This document shows, in pieces, positions 49,785 through 58,841 of a stretch of 64,000 nt of DNA. A program made the position numbers and the translations under genes. The stretch's first letter is position 1. Each line of letters opens with the position of its first letter. The notes beneath the pieces are model-generated. The model ran no database searches and was not told the origin of the DNA. It saw only the letters and a list, made by a program, of their open reading frames with translations. The DNA comes from Burkholderia cepacia ATCC 25416 (GTDB lineage: Bacteria; Pseudomonadota; Gammaproteobacteria; Burkholderiales; Burkholderiaceae), in NCBI RefSeq assembly GCF_001411495.1, contig NZ_CP012983.1:62001-126000 (forward strand), given 5' to 3'.

Positions 49785-52292
49785 ATGAGTGGGCAAGTGT
49801 TGCTGAAGGCGCTACGCGGAGGGCACGCACAGTTCGATCGCATCATCAAGCTCGATACACCACTTGGTGAAGACTGGCTTGTGCCGCTGTACGTCAAGAT
49901 CAGCGCCAGACTTGGACGCAATTTCGAAGTCGTTGTCGACGCTTCGTCGGTCATGGGCGACAAGATCAAGCTCAATGCGCTGATGCTGAAACCCGTCACA
50001 CTCTGGATACAGCAGACCGACGGTGGTTACCTGCCGATTCATGGTTACGTGCAGCGGGCTCGTCGGCTGGGATACGACGGTTCTATCTCCTACTTTCAGC
50101 TCCAATTTTCTTCCTGGTTGAGCTTCTTGAAGCTCAGCAGCGATCGGCGCGACTGGCAGGAGGCCGGCGGCTGGCAGATCCTGACCGACGTGTTGAACAA
50201 GCATCCGCAGGCATCTGGCAATTACGGCCTCGAGTTGCGCGGGACGATCCGCTCGTATTCGCATCGCGTTCAGTGGGAAACCGACTGGAATTTCGTGCAC
50301 CGGAGTCTCGAGGAAGTCGGGGTGTTCATGCGATTCGACTTCGCGAAAGACGGGAAGGCCCACAAGGTAGTCATGATGGACGACCTCTATTTCGGGCCGT
50401 CGCTGCCGAATGTGGAAATGAAGTTCAGTCATGCCGGCACGGATGAAGATTTCGACGGGCTCACCCAGTTGAGCGAGCAGCAAGATGCGCAAAGTGACAC
50501 TCTCACGATCGGCACGGCCGACTACAAGCGCCCCAACCTCGATCAGCAGGTCAGCACGCCAGCCGCGGATCTGGAGAATTTGCCAGGTCAAGGTGAGGAC
50601 TATCTCTATACCGGGTCTCAGACCTGGGCGGGATCCGACGTCGGAGAACAGCAGGCCCGCATTCGCACCGAGGAATGGGCATCTCGGTCGAAGCGCTATT
50701 TCGCAACCGGCAGCCCACGTTACGCCCTTCCCGGTTACTGGTTCAAGGTGTCGGGGCATCCCGTCCTCGACACCCTGCCGGAAGACGAGCGCGAACTTTC
50801 GGTCATCGCAAGCGACTGGCTGATTCAGAACAACTTACCGGGCATAGACACGCTCACGCGGTTTCCGCGAAGCCTGCGTAGCGAAATCGAGCAGGTTCAA
50901 GCGGGCGGGACCGGTGCCACGGTGAGCCATCGTGATGGCAGCGTCGGATTCTTCCATGTCGAGATCGAGGCGCAACGGCGCAAGACACCGTTCCGTAGTC
51001 CATTCGAGCACCAAAAGCCCGAAATGCACCTGCAGACGGCCATCGTAGTGACGGACAGTGAAGAGGAGATCGTCACTGACGATGGCAACCGCGTGCGGGT
51101 CCGAACGTCGAACAGCCGGAACGATCGCAATACGAAGTCGACGACATGGATCCGCGCGGCGATGCCGGACGCTGGCGCGAAGCGCGGCGGCTACTTCCCG
51201 TTGCGCAAAGATGACCAAGTGCTCCTGGGGTTCGTGAATGGCGATTGCGATAGGCCGGTAATCATATCGAGGCTGCACGGTGGCGCGACGATGCCCGTAT
51301 GGCATACGCACGGCCTGCTGTCGGGCTTTCGGTCTCGTGAATACGGTGGCGATGGTTTCAACCAGCTCGTCATGGATGACTCGAGCGGCCAGAACCGGGT
51401 TCACCTTTACTCATCGAGTTACAGCTCCCACCTACATCTTGGCTACCTGATCGAGCAATCCGACAACACACGTGGTGCGTTCCTCGGCAACGGCTTCGAC
51501 CTGAAGTCGGGCGCGCACGGTGCGGTGCGCGCTGAACAGGGGCTGTATGTGTCGACACAGCCGGCCACCGCTCAGCCGCTGAACGTGACGGCTGCAACCG
51601 AGCCCCTTGCGGGCGCGGAGGCAGTGTTCGAAACCGTGTCGAAGGCCAGCGAAACAAATCGTGCCGAGAGCCTGCAAGACGGCCAGGCTGCACTGAAGTC
51701 GTTCACCGATGCGACGCAGCGTGCAGTCGCAGGCTCGACCAGCGGCGGCCGCACGGCCGGCGGCGGCACCGGGAGCGTGAACGGTTTCGCGAAGCCCGTG
51801 ATGTTGCTGTCTAGCCCCGAAGGCATTGCAGCGTCGACGCAGCAATCAGTGCATGTCACGGCGAACCAGCACGCGAACGTTGTTGCCGGCCAAAACGTCA
51901 ACCTGGCGGCCGGCAAGTCGTTGTTGGTAAGTGTGCTCGACAAGATCAGTGTGTTCGCTCAGAACCTCGGCATCAAGATTTTTGCAGCGAAGGGCTCTGT
52001 AGACATTCAGGCGCAAAGCAGCACGGCCTCGCTGGTGGCCCTGCAGGATGTGAAGATCGAGAGCGCTGACGGCCGGTTGATTCTGACGGCAGCGAAGGAA
52101 GTCTGGATCGGCGCCGGCGGCTCATATATCAGCATCAAAGGTGGTCTGATCGAGAACGTGACGACCGGGCAAATTCTAGAAAAATGCGGAAGTTGGGATA
52201 AATCCGGCGGTGAAAGCGGGACGATTCGCGATCCCTTGCAAGCGACGCCGGTATCGACTGACGGCGGTCGCGGCTCGTTGTTCTCCGGCTGA
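49785..52292 (+). CDS. vgrG: VgrG spike protein of type VI secretion, DUF2345 extension
   Basis: An 835-residue protein: gp27-like N-terminal domain (about 1-380; RSYSHRVQWETDWNFVHRSL is the typical VgrG block). The gp5/OB domain follows (about 430-520; DDGNRVRVRTSNSRNDRN, FPLRKDDQVLLGFVNGDCDR). A long linker and a C-terminal DUF2345 beta-prism follow (about 670-800; QSVHVTANQHANVVAGQNVN). It forms the trimeric needle tip that carries effectors. Effector, immunity candidates and PAAR follow in one direction. No other secretion core genes are in the window, so this is an orphan VgrG island. Confidence 0.94.
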   Translation: MSGQVLLKALRGGHAQFDRIIKLDTPLGEDWLVPLYVKISARLGRNFEVVVDASSVMGDKIKLNALMLKPVTLWIQQTDGGYLPIHGYVQRARRLGYDGSISYFQLQFSSWLSFLKLSSDRRDWQEAGGWQILTDVLNKHPQASGNYGLELRGTIRSYSHRVQWETDWNFVHRSLEEVGVFMRFDFAKDGKAHKVVMMDDLYFGPSLPNVEMKFSHAGTDEDFDGLTQLSEQQDAQSDTLTIGTADYKRPNLDQQVSTPAADLENLPGQGEDYLYTGSQTWAGSDVGEQQARIRTEEWASRSKRYFATGSPRYALPGYWFKVSGHPVLDTLPEDERELSVIASDWLIQNNLPGIDTLTRFPRSLRSEIEQVQAGGTGATVSHRDGSVGFFHVEIEAQRRKTPFRSPFEHQKPEMHLQTAIVVTDSEEEIVTDDGNRVRVRTSNSRNDRNTKSTTWIRAAMPDAGAKRGGYFPLRKDDQVLLGFVNGDCDRPVIISRLHGGATMPVWHTHGLLSGFRSREYGGDGFNQLVMDDSSGQNRVHLYSSSYSSHLHLGYLIEQSDNTRGAFLGNGFDLKSGAHGAVRAEQGLYVSTQPATAQPLNVTAATEPLAGAEAVFETVSKASETNRAESLQDGQAALKSFTDATQRAVAGSTSGGRTAGGGTGSVNGFAKPVMLLSSPEGIAASTQQSVHVTANQHANVVAGQNVNLAAGKSLLVSVLDKISVFAQNLGIKIFAAKGSVDIQAQSSTASLVALQDVKIESADGRLILTAAKEVWIGAGGSYISIKGGLIENVTTGQILEKCGSWDKSGGESGTIRDPLQATPVSTDGGRGSLFSG

Positions 52293-52352
52293 TGTTCGGC
52301 CTGAGAACGGCGCGTTTCCGCAAGAAGAGAGAACTGAGAGATCTCAAGAAAC

Positions 52353-55118
52353 ATGGACACAAATCATCCCTCGAAGTCGGCCGCCCCGGCCAAGCCGGCG
52401 AGTACGCCCGCCGCGCCTAGCGCAACCGTGCCCAAGCCTTTCACTCCGCTGAAATGGGCATTTCCATTTACGCCTGCGGGTAAGGAAGATCCAGACGATC
52501 CAATGACCTACATGAAGGCGCTGGCGACCGCTGAAGACGGCTACTACCCGCTTGGTGCAAACGGTATGTGGCACGGCGGTATCCATTTCGACCAGAATAC
52601 AGGTGTGTCACTGAAGCAAGACGACGGCGTCCGCGCAATCGCTGACGGTGAAGTGGTCGCATACCGGCTCGACAGCAAGTATCCTGAACAAGAGTACCAG
52701 GACGGTCGACATGCACTGTACTCGACCGGCTTCGTACTGATTCGCCATCGCTTGCAAATTCCGCCCGCGCCCCCGCCACCCGCGCCCGCAAAAGCGGACA
52801 CCGCAAAGAGCGCTCCAGCTCATCCCGCATCGCAAGCCAAGGCGGCGGCGGCAGCCAGATCCGCACCAACGACGGCATCAGGAACAGCAGCGGTACCGGC
52901 ACCGGCTTCAAGCAAACCGGCTCCAGACGAGACGTTGACGTTCTTTAGCCTGTACATGCACACGATGGACCACGACGGCTACGTGGCCGCAGCGAAACAA
53001 GCGAAGGCAAGCAAAGTCGACCACTCCCAGCCGAACATCGAGCCGATGTCGTATTGGGAAGGCGACCGCTACTATCGGGTGGGTGACAAGGCGAAAGGTA
53101 AGCAGACTGTACCGCATCCGAAAGTGCCATTGCCTTCGCGCGATATTCTCGGCGACTTCATCAAGAACGACTTCAAACTCCCACCGGAAGACGAAGCTCC
53201 CAAAGATACCAAGCCCCTGCCTCCACCGATCACTGGTGTCAACATTTACGACCTCCCGAACGGAAAGATCATCGGCATCTTGCCGACCGGAGCCGAGCTT
53301 ACGATCTCGAACACGGACGAGAAGGCCAAGGCCAAACCAGGTTGGGCGAAAATCCTGGCGATCAAATCAGGGAAGCCCGGTGCAACAGTCGTCGGCGAGC
53401 CGGTTTCACCGCATGCGCCATATGGCTATGTGATCGAGAATGAGTTGGATCTCATTGTCGATCCCAAGCCACTTGATACGGTCGTCGTCCTAAAGACGCC
53501 TCATCGAATCAACGCCGGGGATGTTGTTGGTCATCTCGGGCACTATCTGCGCTACCCCGACGCGAAACTACTGCCGGCGAAGCCGACTCGTTCTCAGCTT
53601 CATCTTGAAGTGTTCGCTGGCCCCGAACTCGAGAAGTTCATCAAAAAAAGTCAGGCTCGTGCCAAGGAGCGTCCCCCTGAGAACGCCTTTTTGGAAATCT
53701 CGCCAGGCGCGCTACTGGTCACCGACCTACCGGAGCCGGAGCAGAAATTGCAACCGGGTCTGAAACTCGTCCCCCTCGACAGCAGCGCCAAGGCCAAGTG
53801 GATCAAAGTGCAACCGAAAACGGTCACGATGCCCGCGAATGCGGGACACCATGCAAAGCCGACTCTGACCAATTCGGGCTCGCCGGTGTGGGTCGATGGT
53901 AGCTTCGCGGGCACCACGACAACCGGGATCATTCCGGCGTGGAAGGACTTCCCCCTGAGCTTCTCGAATGCGCGAGGGCCGGGCTCAGACTTCCGCAACG
54001 TCTTCCGGCGAGCCGACCTTGAGAAAAGCGGTGCCGACAAAATCGCAAAGGACGACAAGGGGCGGTTTTGGTACTACGTCGAACTCGGTGCTAAGGACGG
54101 CAGCAAGCGGGCGGGCTGGGTTTGCGAGCAAAATCTTCCCCTCGTGCGAATGTGTGGCCCTTGGGATTGGCCTGGCTTCGAACTGGCCGACAACACCAGC
54201 ATCTTGCCGATCGACATGCTCAAGCGTTACATCTACGTCACCGAGCAGCTTCTGGCGGATGAAAACAAGACCGAATTCGAGACAAGTGCAACGAAGGTCA
54301 ATGCGAGTTCGCTGATCGCGAAGCTTGAGAAGGCGATCGATGCGAATCAAGATGGGAAGGTCACTGCGCAGGAGTTGAAACATGCGCAGGAAACGCAGTG
54401 GACGGCGGAAGCCCTATCCCACCTTGTGGTACGGTGTGAAAGTGAATGGGGTGGTGGCTTGGGCAAGTGGGAAGCATTGTCCCCGCTGATGAAGAAGTTG
54501 CTGTGGTTGTGGAAAGCGGAGCTCGAGCGGATCGGTAAATTGCAGTGGTGGGAGCAAGTCGCCAGCGTGGAGGGGTTTCCCAAGGAGCCCAATCCGTGGC
54601 ATTTTCATCCGATCGGAATCGTCGGAAATTTTGCGACCCGGCGCCCTTCTGCGATCGGGACAGCGGCCTTCCCCGCGGAGGTCATCGAAGCGGCTCAAGC
54701 AAGCCAATCTAAATGGGGAATTCCAGCATCTATTTCGCTTGCCCAATGGGCGCTTGAAAGTGGTTTCGGGAAAAGAATGCCGCACGGAAGTAACAATCCA
54801 TTTGGAATCAAGGCGAATAAGCATGATCTCGAAACGGGAAACTATGTCAATGCAATGACGTCTGAGTTTGTCAACGGGAAGGAAATTAGAATACCTCAAC
54901 CATTTAAAAAATTCCCAACCTGGAAGGAGGCATTCGATTTCCATGCTGAACTCCTCGCCACTCGAAAACCGTACGCAGAGGCTCGGGCCCATCTTCCAGA
55001 TCCATTTGGATTTGCGAGAGGCCTTGATGGTCACTACGCGACAGACCCAATTTACAGCAAGAAGCTAATTGGCAGGATGATCGAGCCGTACAACCTAACT
55101 CAATACGATCTAAAGTAA
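52353..55118 (+). CDS. Putative T6SS peptidoglycan-targeting effector: M23-like plus GH73 glucosaminidase
   Basis: A 921-residue protein 60 bp after vgrG. The N-terminal part resembles an M23 endopeptidase (WHGGIHFDQNTG, VRAIADGEVVAYR, SQLHLEVFAG), but metal-binding HxxxD reads HGGIH and catalytic HxH reads QLH, so it may be inactive. An Ala/Pro-rich linker and SH3-like segment follow. An EF-hand-like loop lies near 663-674 (DANQDGKVTAQEL). A C-terminal GH73/FlgJ-type glucosaminidase domain has E802 (SLAQWALESGFGK) and NNPFGIKA. No signal peptide, as expected for T6SS cargo. GC falls toward the 3' end. Confidence 0.82.
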   Translation: MDTNHPSKSAAPAKPASTPAAPSATVPKPFTPLKWAFPFTPAGKEDPDDPMTYMKALATAEDGYYPLGANGMWHGGIHFDQNTGVSLKQDDGVRAIADGEVVAYRLDSKYPEQEYQDGRHALYSTGFVLIRHRLQIPPAPPPPAPAKADTAKSAPAHPASQAKAAAAARSAPTTASGTAAVPAPASSKPAPDETLTFFSLYMHTMDHDGYVAAAKQAKASKVDHSQPNIEPMSYWEGDRYYRVGDKAKGKQTVPHPKVPLPSRDILGDFIKNDFKLPPEDEAPKDTKPLPPPITGVNIYDLPNGKIIGILPTGAELTISNTDEKAKAKPGWAKILAIKSGKPGATVVGEPVSPHAPYGYVIENELDLIVDPKPLDTVVVLKTPHRINAGDVVGHLGHYLRYPDAKLLPAKPTRSQLHLEVFAGPELEKFIKKSQARAKERPPENAFLEISPGALLVTDLPEPEQKLQPGLKLVPLDSSAKAKWIKVQPKTVTMPANAGHHAKPTLTNSGSPVWVDGSFAGTTTTGIIPAWKDFPLSFSNARGPGSDFRNVFRRADLEKSGADKIAKDDKGRFWYYVELGAKDGSKRAGWVCEQNLPLVRMCGPWDWPGFELADNTSILPIDMLKRYIYVTEQLLADENKTEFETSATKVNASSLIAKLEKAIDANQDGKVTAQELKHAQETQWTAEALSHLVVRCESEWGGGLGKWEALSPLMKKLLWLWKAELERIGKLQWWEQVASVEGFPKEPNPWHFHPIGIVGNFATRRPSAIGTAAFPAEVIEAAQASQSKWGIPASISLAQWALESGFGKRMPHGSNNPFGIKANKHDLETGNYVNAMTSEFVNGKEIRIPQPFKKFPTWKEAFDFHAELLATRKPYAEARAHLPDPFGFARGLDGHYATDPIYSKKLIGRMIEPYNLTQYDLK

Positions 55119-55126
55119 AGATTGAT

Positions 55127-55540
55127 ATGAATGTTAATTTTATTGTCAAGAGATCAACCTTGATTGGTGTGACAATATTTGCTCTTTCTGGGTATTGTCC
55201 TATTGCACTTTCGGCCGTCGACTGCGGAAAATTAAACGCCAGCGCCTCCCAAGACGGTGATTTTATAATGGGTGATAGGGCTGGTAGGGTGGTAGTCGGA
55301 CACGGGCGGCTCCAGTTCTATTCTGCCCCGGATTATTCATGCAAAATGCAAGGAGTCTTTATTTTGCCGAGCGAGCAGGTTGATGCATATTCCAACTACA
55401 ATGGATTCACTCGGGTAATATACTTGGGCGCAAAGCAGGGTGGGCCAACGATAGGATGGGTGAGGAAAAGCCGGCTAAGGGCGAATGGTGTCGGAATAGC
55501 TCCGCCTCAGCCAATTATTAAGCCGAAAGGTGCTAAATGA
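55127..55540 (+). CDS. Secreted small protein, candidate immunity 1
   Basis: A 137-residue protein with an N-terminal signal peptide (KRSTLIGVTIFALSGYCPIALSA) and a beta-rich mature domain with two Cys (VDCGKLNAS, DYSCKMQG) and an SH3-like WVRKSRLR end. Periplasmic location matches protection against a peptidoglycan hydrolase delivered there. It lies nine bases after the effector and has markedly lower GC. No family recognised. Confidence 0.65.
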   Translation: MNVNFIVKRSTLIGVTIFALSGYCPIALSAVDCGKLNASASQDGDFIMGDRAGRVVVGHGRLQFYSAPDYSCKMQGVFILPSEQVDAYSNYNGFTRVIYLGAKQGGPTIGWVRKSRLRANGVGIAPPQPIIKPKGAK

Positions 55541-55638
55541 AGAATCCCATCCGTGTGAGTGACGGTGCTGGCTACGACGACAAAATTGACCAATGTTCGT
55601 CGCTTCTACAATTTTTATTGCGCGAAAATGTAATGTGA
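55537..55638 (+). CDS. 33-residue overlapping small ORF
   Basis: A short frame (MKNPIRVSDGAGYDDKIDQC...) whose ATG overlaps the previous stop (ATGA) and whose stop overlaps the next GTG (GTGA). The exact 4-nt junctions on both sides suggest translational coupling. No signal or family seen. It may be a truncated relic that still links its neighbours. Confidence 0.4.
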   Translation: MKNPIRVSDGAGYDDKIDQCSSLLQFLLRENVM

Positions 55639-55916
55639 AAGTAAAGAATCCTTCATTTATAATTGTTGCGTTTCTTATGGAATTCTCATACGTCAGCTTG
55701 GCTGCGACGCACAATTGTCAACAAGAGTTGCGAAATCTTGGTGTGTCGGCTATCGCAAGCTTCCCTATGCCTAAAAGCAAGATGCAGGTTGAGCTTCAGG
55801 AAATGTCGGACGACGACGGCAACCCCTCCACAGCTGCATATGGTGTGCAAATCTCGGTTCCCGCAGATAGCCCAGACAATGCTAACGGAAAGTTGCGATC
55901 GGATGGGTTAATTTAA
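55635..55916 (+). CDS. Secreted small protein, candidate immunity 2
   Basis: A GTG start at 55635 gives 93 residues beginning (V/M)KVKNPSFIIVAFLMEFSY with a signal peptide ending near SLAAT, followed by HNCQQELRNLGVSAIASF and a short polar domain. An in-frame ATG at 55593 exists but would put extra sequence ahead of the signal. It appears translationally coupled to the 33-residue ORF. Low GC, no recognised family. The 3' end may be truncated. Confidence 0.5.
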   Translation: MKVKNPSFIIVAFLMEFSYVSLAATHNCQQELRNLGVSAIASFPMPKSKMQVELQEMSDDDGNPSTAAYGVQISVPADSPDNANGKLRSDGLI

Positions 55917-56045
55917 ATATAGGCAAGATGAAGGCATTTGACGTGTCTCGAGATGATGACCATCCGCAATAATTGCATTTAAATAAGAAAAAATACTCGG
56001 ACTTCGTCAAAAACTGCATCAATTAGGGAGACTGAAATCAAGGCG

Positions 56046-56297
56046 ATGATAAACCTTATTCGCATCGGCGATGCTACAGACCACGGCGGCAAAGTCGAAA
56101 CTGGCTCAACGACAATGCGCTTCGACGGCCGCTATGTCGCTCGCAAGGGTGATCATGTGTCGTGTCCTCAGCACCCTGATGTCTCGCCCAATGTCATCGA
56201 GGAAGGCGATTCTTTGTTGACGGATGGCGGTATCCCGATTGCCCGGCACGGGCATCGGGCGACATGTGGGTGCCATCTAATCTCAAGCCTTGTCTGA
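56046..56297 (+). CDS. PAAR-domain spike protein
   Basis: An 83-residue PAAR protein: MINLIRIGDATDHGGKVETG, then VARKGDHVSCPQH (metal-ligand region) and ARHGHRATCGCHLISS. It caps the VgrG needle tip with a sharp zinc-bound point. It lacks a C-terminal toxin, so it is structural. About 130 bp of AT-rich DNA with a 14-codon scrap separate it from the immunity genes. Confidence 0.92.
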   Translation: MINLIRIGDATDHGGKVETGSTTMRFDGRYVARKGDHVSCPQHPDVSPNVIEEGDSLLTDGGIPIARHGHRATCGCHLISSLV

Positions 56298-56416
56298 ATG
56301 CCTGACGCACTTGCGGCGATCCCGCCCGCGACGCGTGCGTCCTACATCGATCGCCATGATCAGCATGTCGCGAGAGTCAGCGCGGGTCAACTGACGGGAC
56401 GACGGCACGTTTTCAT

Positions 56417-56688
56417 CTACAACGGAAACTCGCTGGCCACCAGGATCTCGGCGCGTAGCTCGCGCTTGCGGGCTTCGTCGATAAAGCGAAAGAGCACGAC
56501 CAACTGGAGCAGAACAGCGAGTCCGTGCGCCGAGCCGCGGCGCACGTGCGACGCCTCGAACGCCGCGTGATACTCCAACGCCAGCTTTCGGCTTGCCGAT
56601 TTGGCATCGGAAGCAATCGGGTTTTGGCAAGCTTCGCGAGCGCGACATACCTGTGTCGTTCTACTAATGGTATTCGTCGGGTGGACAT
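56417..56688 (-). pseudogene. Frameshifted small gene, family unknown
   Basis: A minus-strand start at 56688 gives MSTRRIPLVERHRYVALAKL; about 100 bases later the reading must shift to continue as LALEYHAAFEASHVRRGSAH and end RELRAEILVASEFPL at 56417. Both frames have coding-like GC3. It is probably a decayed accessory gene. Confidence 0.4.
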
Positions 56689-57486
56689 CGTAATTTCTTG
56701 CCTAGCCCTCAATGGGCCTTCAGCAACTTCCTGTAGGCGTGGAGAATCAACGCAATCTTTCTTCCCAATCTCGGCCAATGTGCGACATGCATCTCGACTG
56801 ATCGAGTCGGTATCGGTTCATCGACGCCCCCGGTCGGCGTTTGCTTGGGTGGCTCGATGCGTGGCACCTTGATGATGAGGCTTCCCCGTTCTCGAATGAG
56901 CATCGATTCGTCTCTGATGTCACACGATCACGCGAACGCATAGCGCAACCGCGTGTCCAGTACTGTGGCCTTGCGGCCACGAGAAGGGGCGCTCGCCGCG
57001 CGGCGAGCGCGTGCTGCCTCGCGTATCCGCATACCTCCAGCCCCTGAGCTCGTCGTCCCGAACGCGACCGTGGCCCTTCCGCGTTCCCATTCAAGGATCT
57101 GCTTCGCCGGCTGCGGCACCCGTTCGGTATTCGCCCTGCGGGCTGCGGCGCTCCGCGCGCGGCTTTGAACGTGGGGCGAAGCGGCCGCCACAGACATCCA
57201 TGTCGCTGCCGGCAACCAGCATCCGCACTGCGTGTTCATTTTCTCGCCGTGCAAGGGCGTATCTGGCAGACGTGTGAAGCACGGAAGGAAGGCCCGGTGG
57301 AACTCATCGTGTTCGAGAACGTGCCACGGCTGGCGACGCGGGCGCCACCTGCTCGACCAGATTGGGCAGATCCTGCGCCACTACGACTACGCCGTGAACG
57401 AGGCGACACACGACTGCGGCGAGATCGGCGGTCTCGCGCAGAGCCGGAAAGCGACTTATCCTCATCCGGCGAGCGGTTTCGAAGCA
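56689..57486. other. Decayed region without intact genes
   Basis: About 800 bp with short, Arg-rich frames only. A plus-strand piece starting GTG at 57297 reads VELIVFENVPRLATR and another frame continues HLLDQIGQILRHYDYAVNEA (57340-57420), suggesting one more broken gene. I see no RNA gene or complete repeat. Confidence 0.4.
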
Positions 57487-58605
57487 TCAATCACCGCGCG
57501 AATGCTGAGGTAGCACCCAGAGCATCCGTCCCACTGCCTCAGCCTGGTTCCGGGTGTGCGTCTTCTCGTAAATCGCGCGCAATTGAGTGCGAATGGTCGC
57601 GAGCGACACGCCCGCGCTGGCCGCGCATTCGTCCGGCGTCTTGCCACCGATCAACGCTTCGGCGACGGCGGCTTCCGCGCTCGACAAGCCGAACGCCTGT
57701 CGTAGCTGTTGCGCGGCGACGAGCGGCGCCCCGCTACGTTGCCTGGCCGTGACCAGCAGCGTCGCATCGCCGAGAACGGCATGCCGCCCGTGTCCGGACA
57801 AGGCGGCGATGCTCAGAAAGACTTCGTGCGCGGCGTTCACGGTGCTGGACAAGGCCAGACTCTCGCTTTTGCGGGTTTTCGCGACACGCCCCAGCGCCGC
57901 CTTGAGCGCGTCATTCTGAGGCGCACTTACCGCGCCAAGATGACCGTTCTCGAGCCTGATCCAGGTGGCCGCGCGGAGCATCGCTTCGGCCGCCCTGTTG
58001 ACGAACACGATGCGTGCATGCCGGTCCAGCGCGAAGACGGACAAGCCCAGTTCCTCCATCAGTTCGGTACCGAGTGCCGCATCGTGATGCAGTACCCTGG
58101 CGTCCTGCCACAGGTTGATCGAACGTTGCAGATGCCCGGCCATGCCGGTCAGCGTCGCACGCTCTTCCGGTGAATAGGGCGGGCGCCCGTGTGCGCGCAA
58201 CAGCCCGAGCAAGATGTTGTCGCTACCGGGGCGGGCGAACCGAATGCCCATCAGATAGCGAATGCCCGACGGAATCTGATAGTCCTGGAAGAATTCGCTG
58301 CGTTCGATATCGCGCTCGGTCAGGTAATCCTGGCAGCAAACGAATTCGCCTAGCGGTGCATTCTCCACGAAGCCTCGGCGTGGATCGAGCGCGCCGTAAT
58401 ACTGGTCGTAGAGCGCGACGATCTCGTCGAATTCCGCGCGCGGTGAATAAATCGAGAATTTCGGCGCATTGCGTGCGACGTCCCAACTGAACATGTGAAA
58501 TACATTTGCACCGAGGCTTTCGGATACCCGGTGAAAGACTTCGAGAAAACCATCCGGATGCAGCGCGGCCTCGTAGAGGTCCCCGATGAGTTGGTCACGG
58601 TGCAT
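57487..58605 (-). CDS. LuxR-type regulator with sensory N-terminus
   Basis: A 372-residue protein (MHRDQLIGDLYEAALHPDGF) with a GAF/PAS-like sensory part: GLSVFALDRHARIVFVNRAA near 190-210 is a PAS start. The C-terminal LuxR HTH (about 305-365) reads FGLSSAEAAVAEALIGGKTP, VSLATIRTQLRAIYEKTHTR. No receiver domain or autoinducer-binding signature. It is divergent from the large lipoprotein gene at 58842 and may control it. Confidence 0.88.
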   Translation of the reverse strand: MHRDQLIGDLYEAALHPDGFLEVFHRVSESLGANVFHMFSWDVARNAPKFSIYSPRAEFDEIVALYDQYYGALDPRRGFVENAPLGEFVCCQDYLTERDIERSEFFQDYQIPSGIRYLMGIRFARPGSDNILLGLLRAHGRPPYSPEERATLTGMAGHLQRSINLWQDARVLHHDAALGTELMEELGLSVFALDRHARIVFVNRAAEAMLRAATWIRLENGHLGAVSAPQNDALKAALGRVAKTRKSESLALSSTVNAAHEVFLSIAALSGHGRHAVLGDATLLVTARQRSGAPLVAAQQLRQAFGLSSAEAAVAEALIGGKTPDECAASAGVSLATIRTQLRAIYEKTHTRNQAEAVGRMLWVLPQHSRGD

Positions 58606-58841
58606 GCTCCCCCCGTCGCTTCGCGATCTTCGTATGTTGATTTTGTCTGACGATATTGCTTCGAATACCGAATGTTTTCAGGCTAACACAGGTTATTTGC
58701 ATGCAGTGCCATGTTATTTCCTGATTTTCATCCACCTGAATGATGATCAAAAAAAATGGCTTTGCGAGAATCCCGGCCATTCAGCGTGCATGAGCAGTGC
58801 AAATGGCACGTATCAACCAGCAGGCTCTCGGGGAAAAAACA

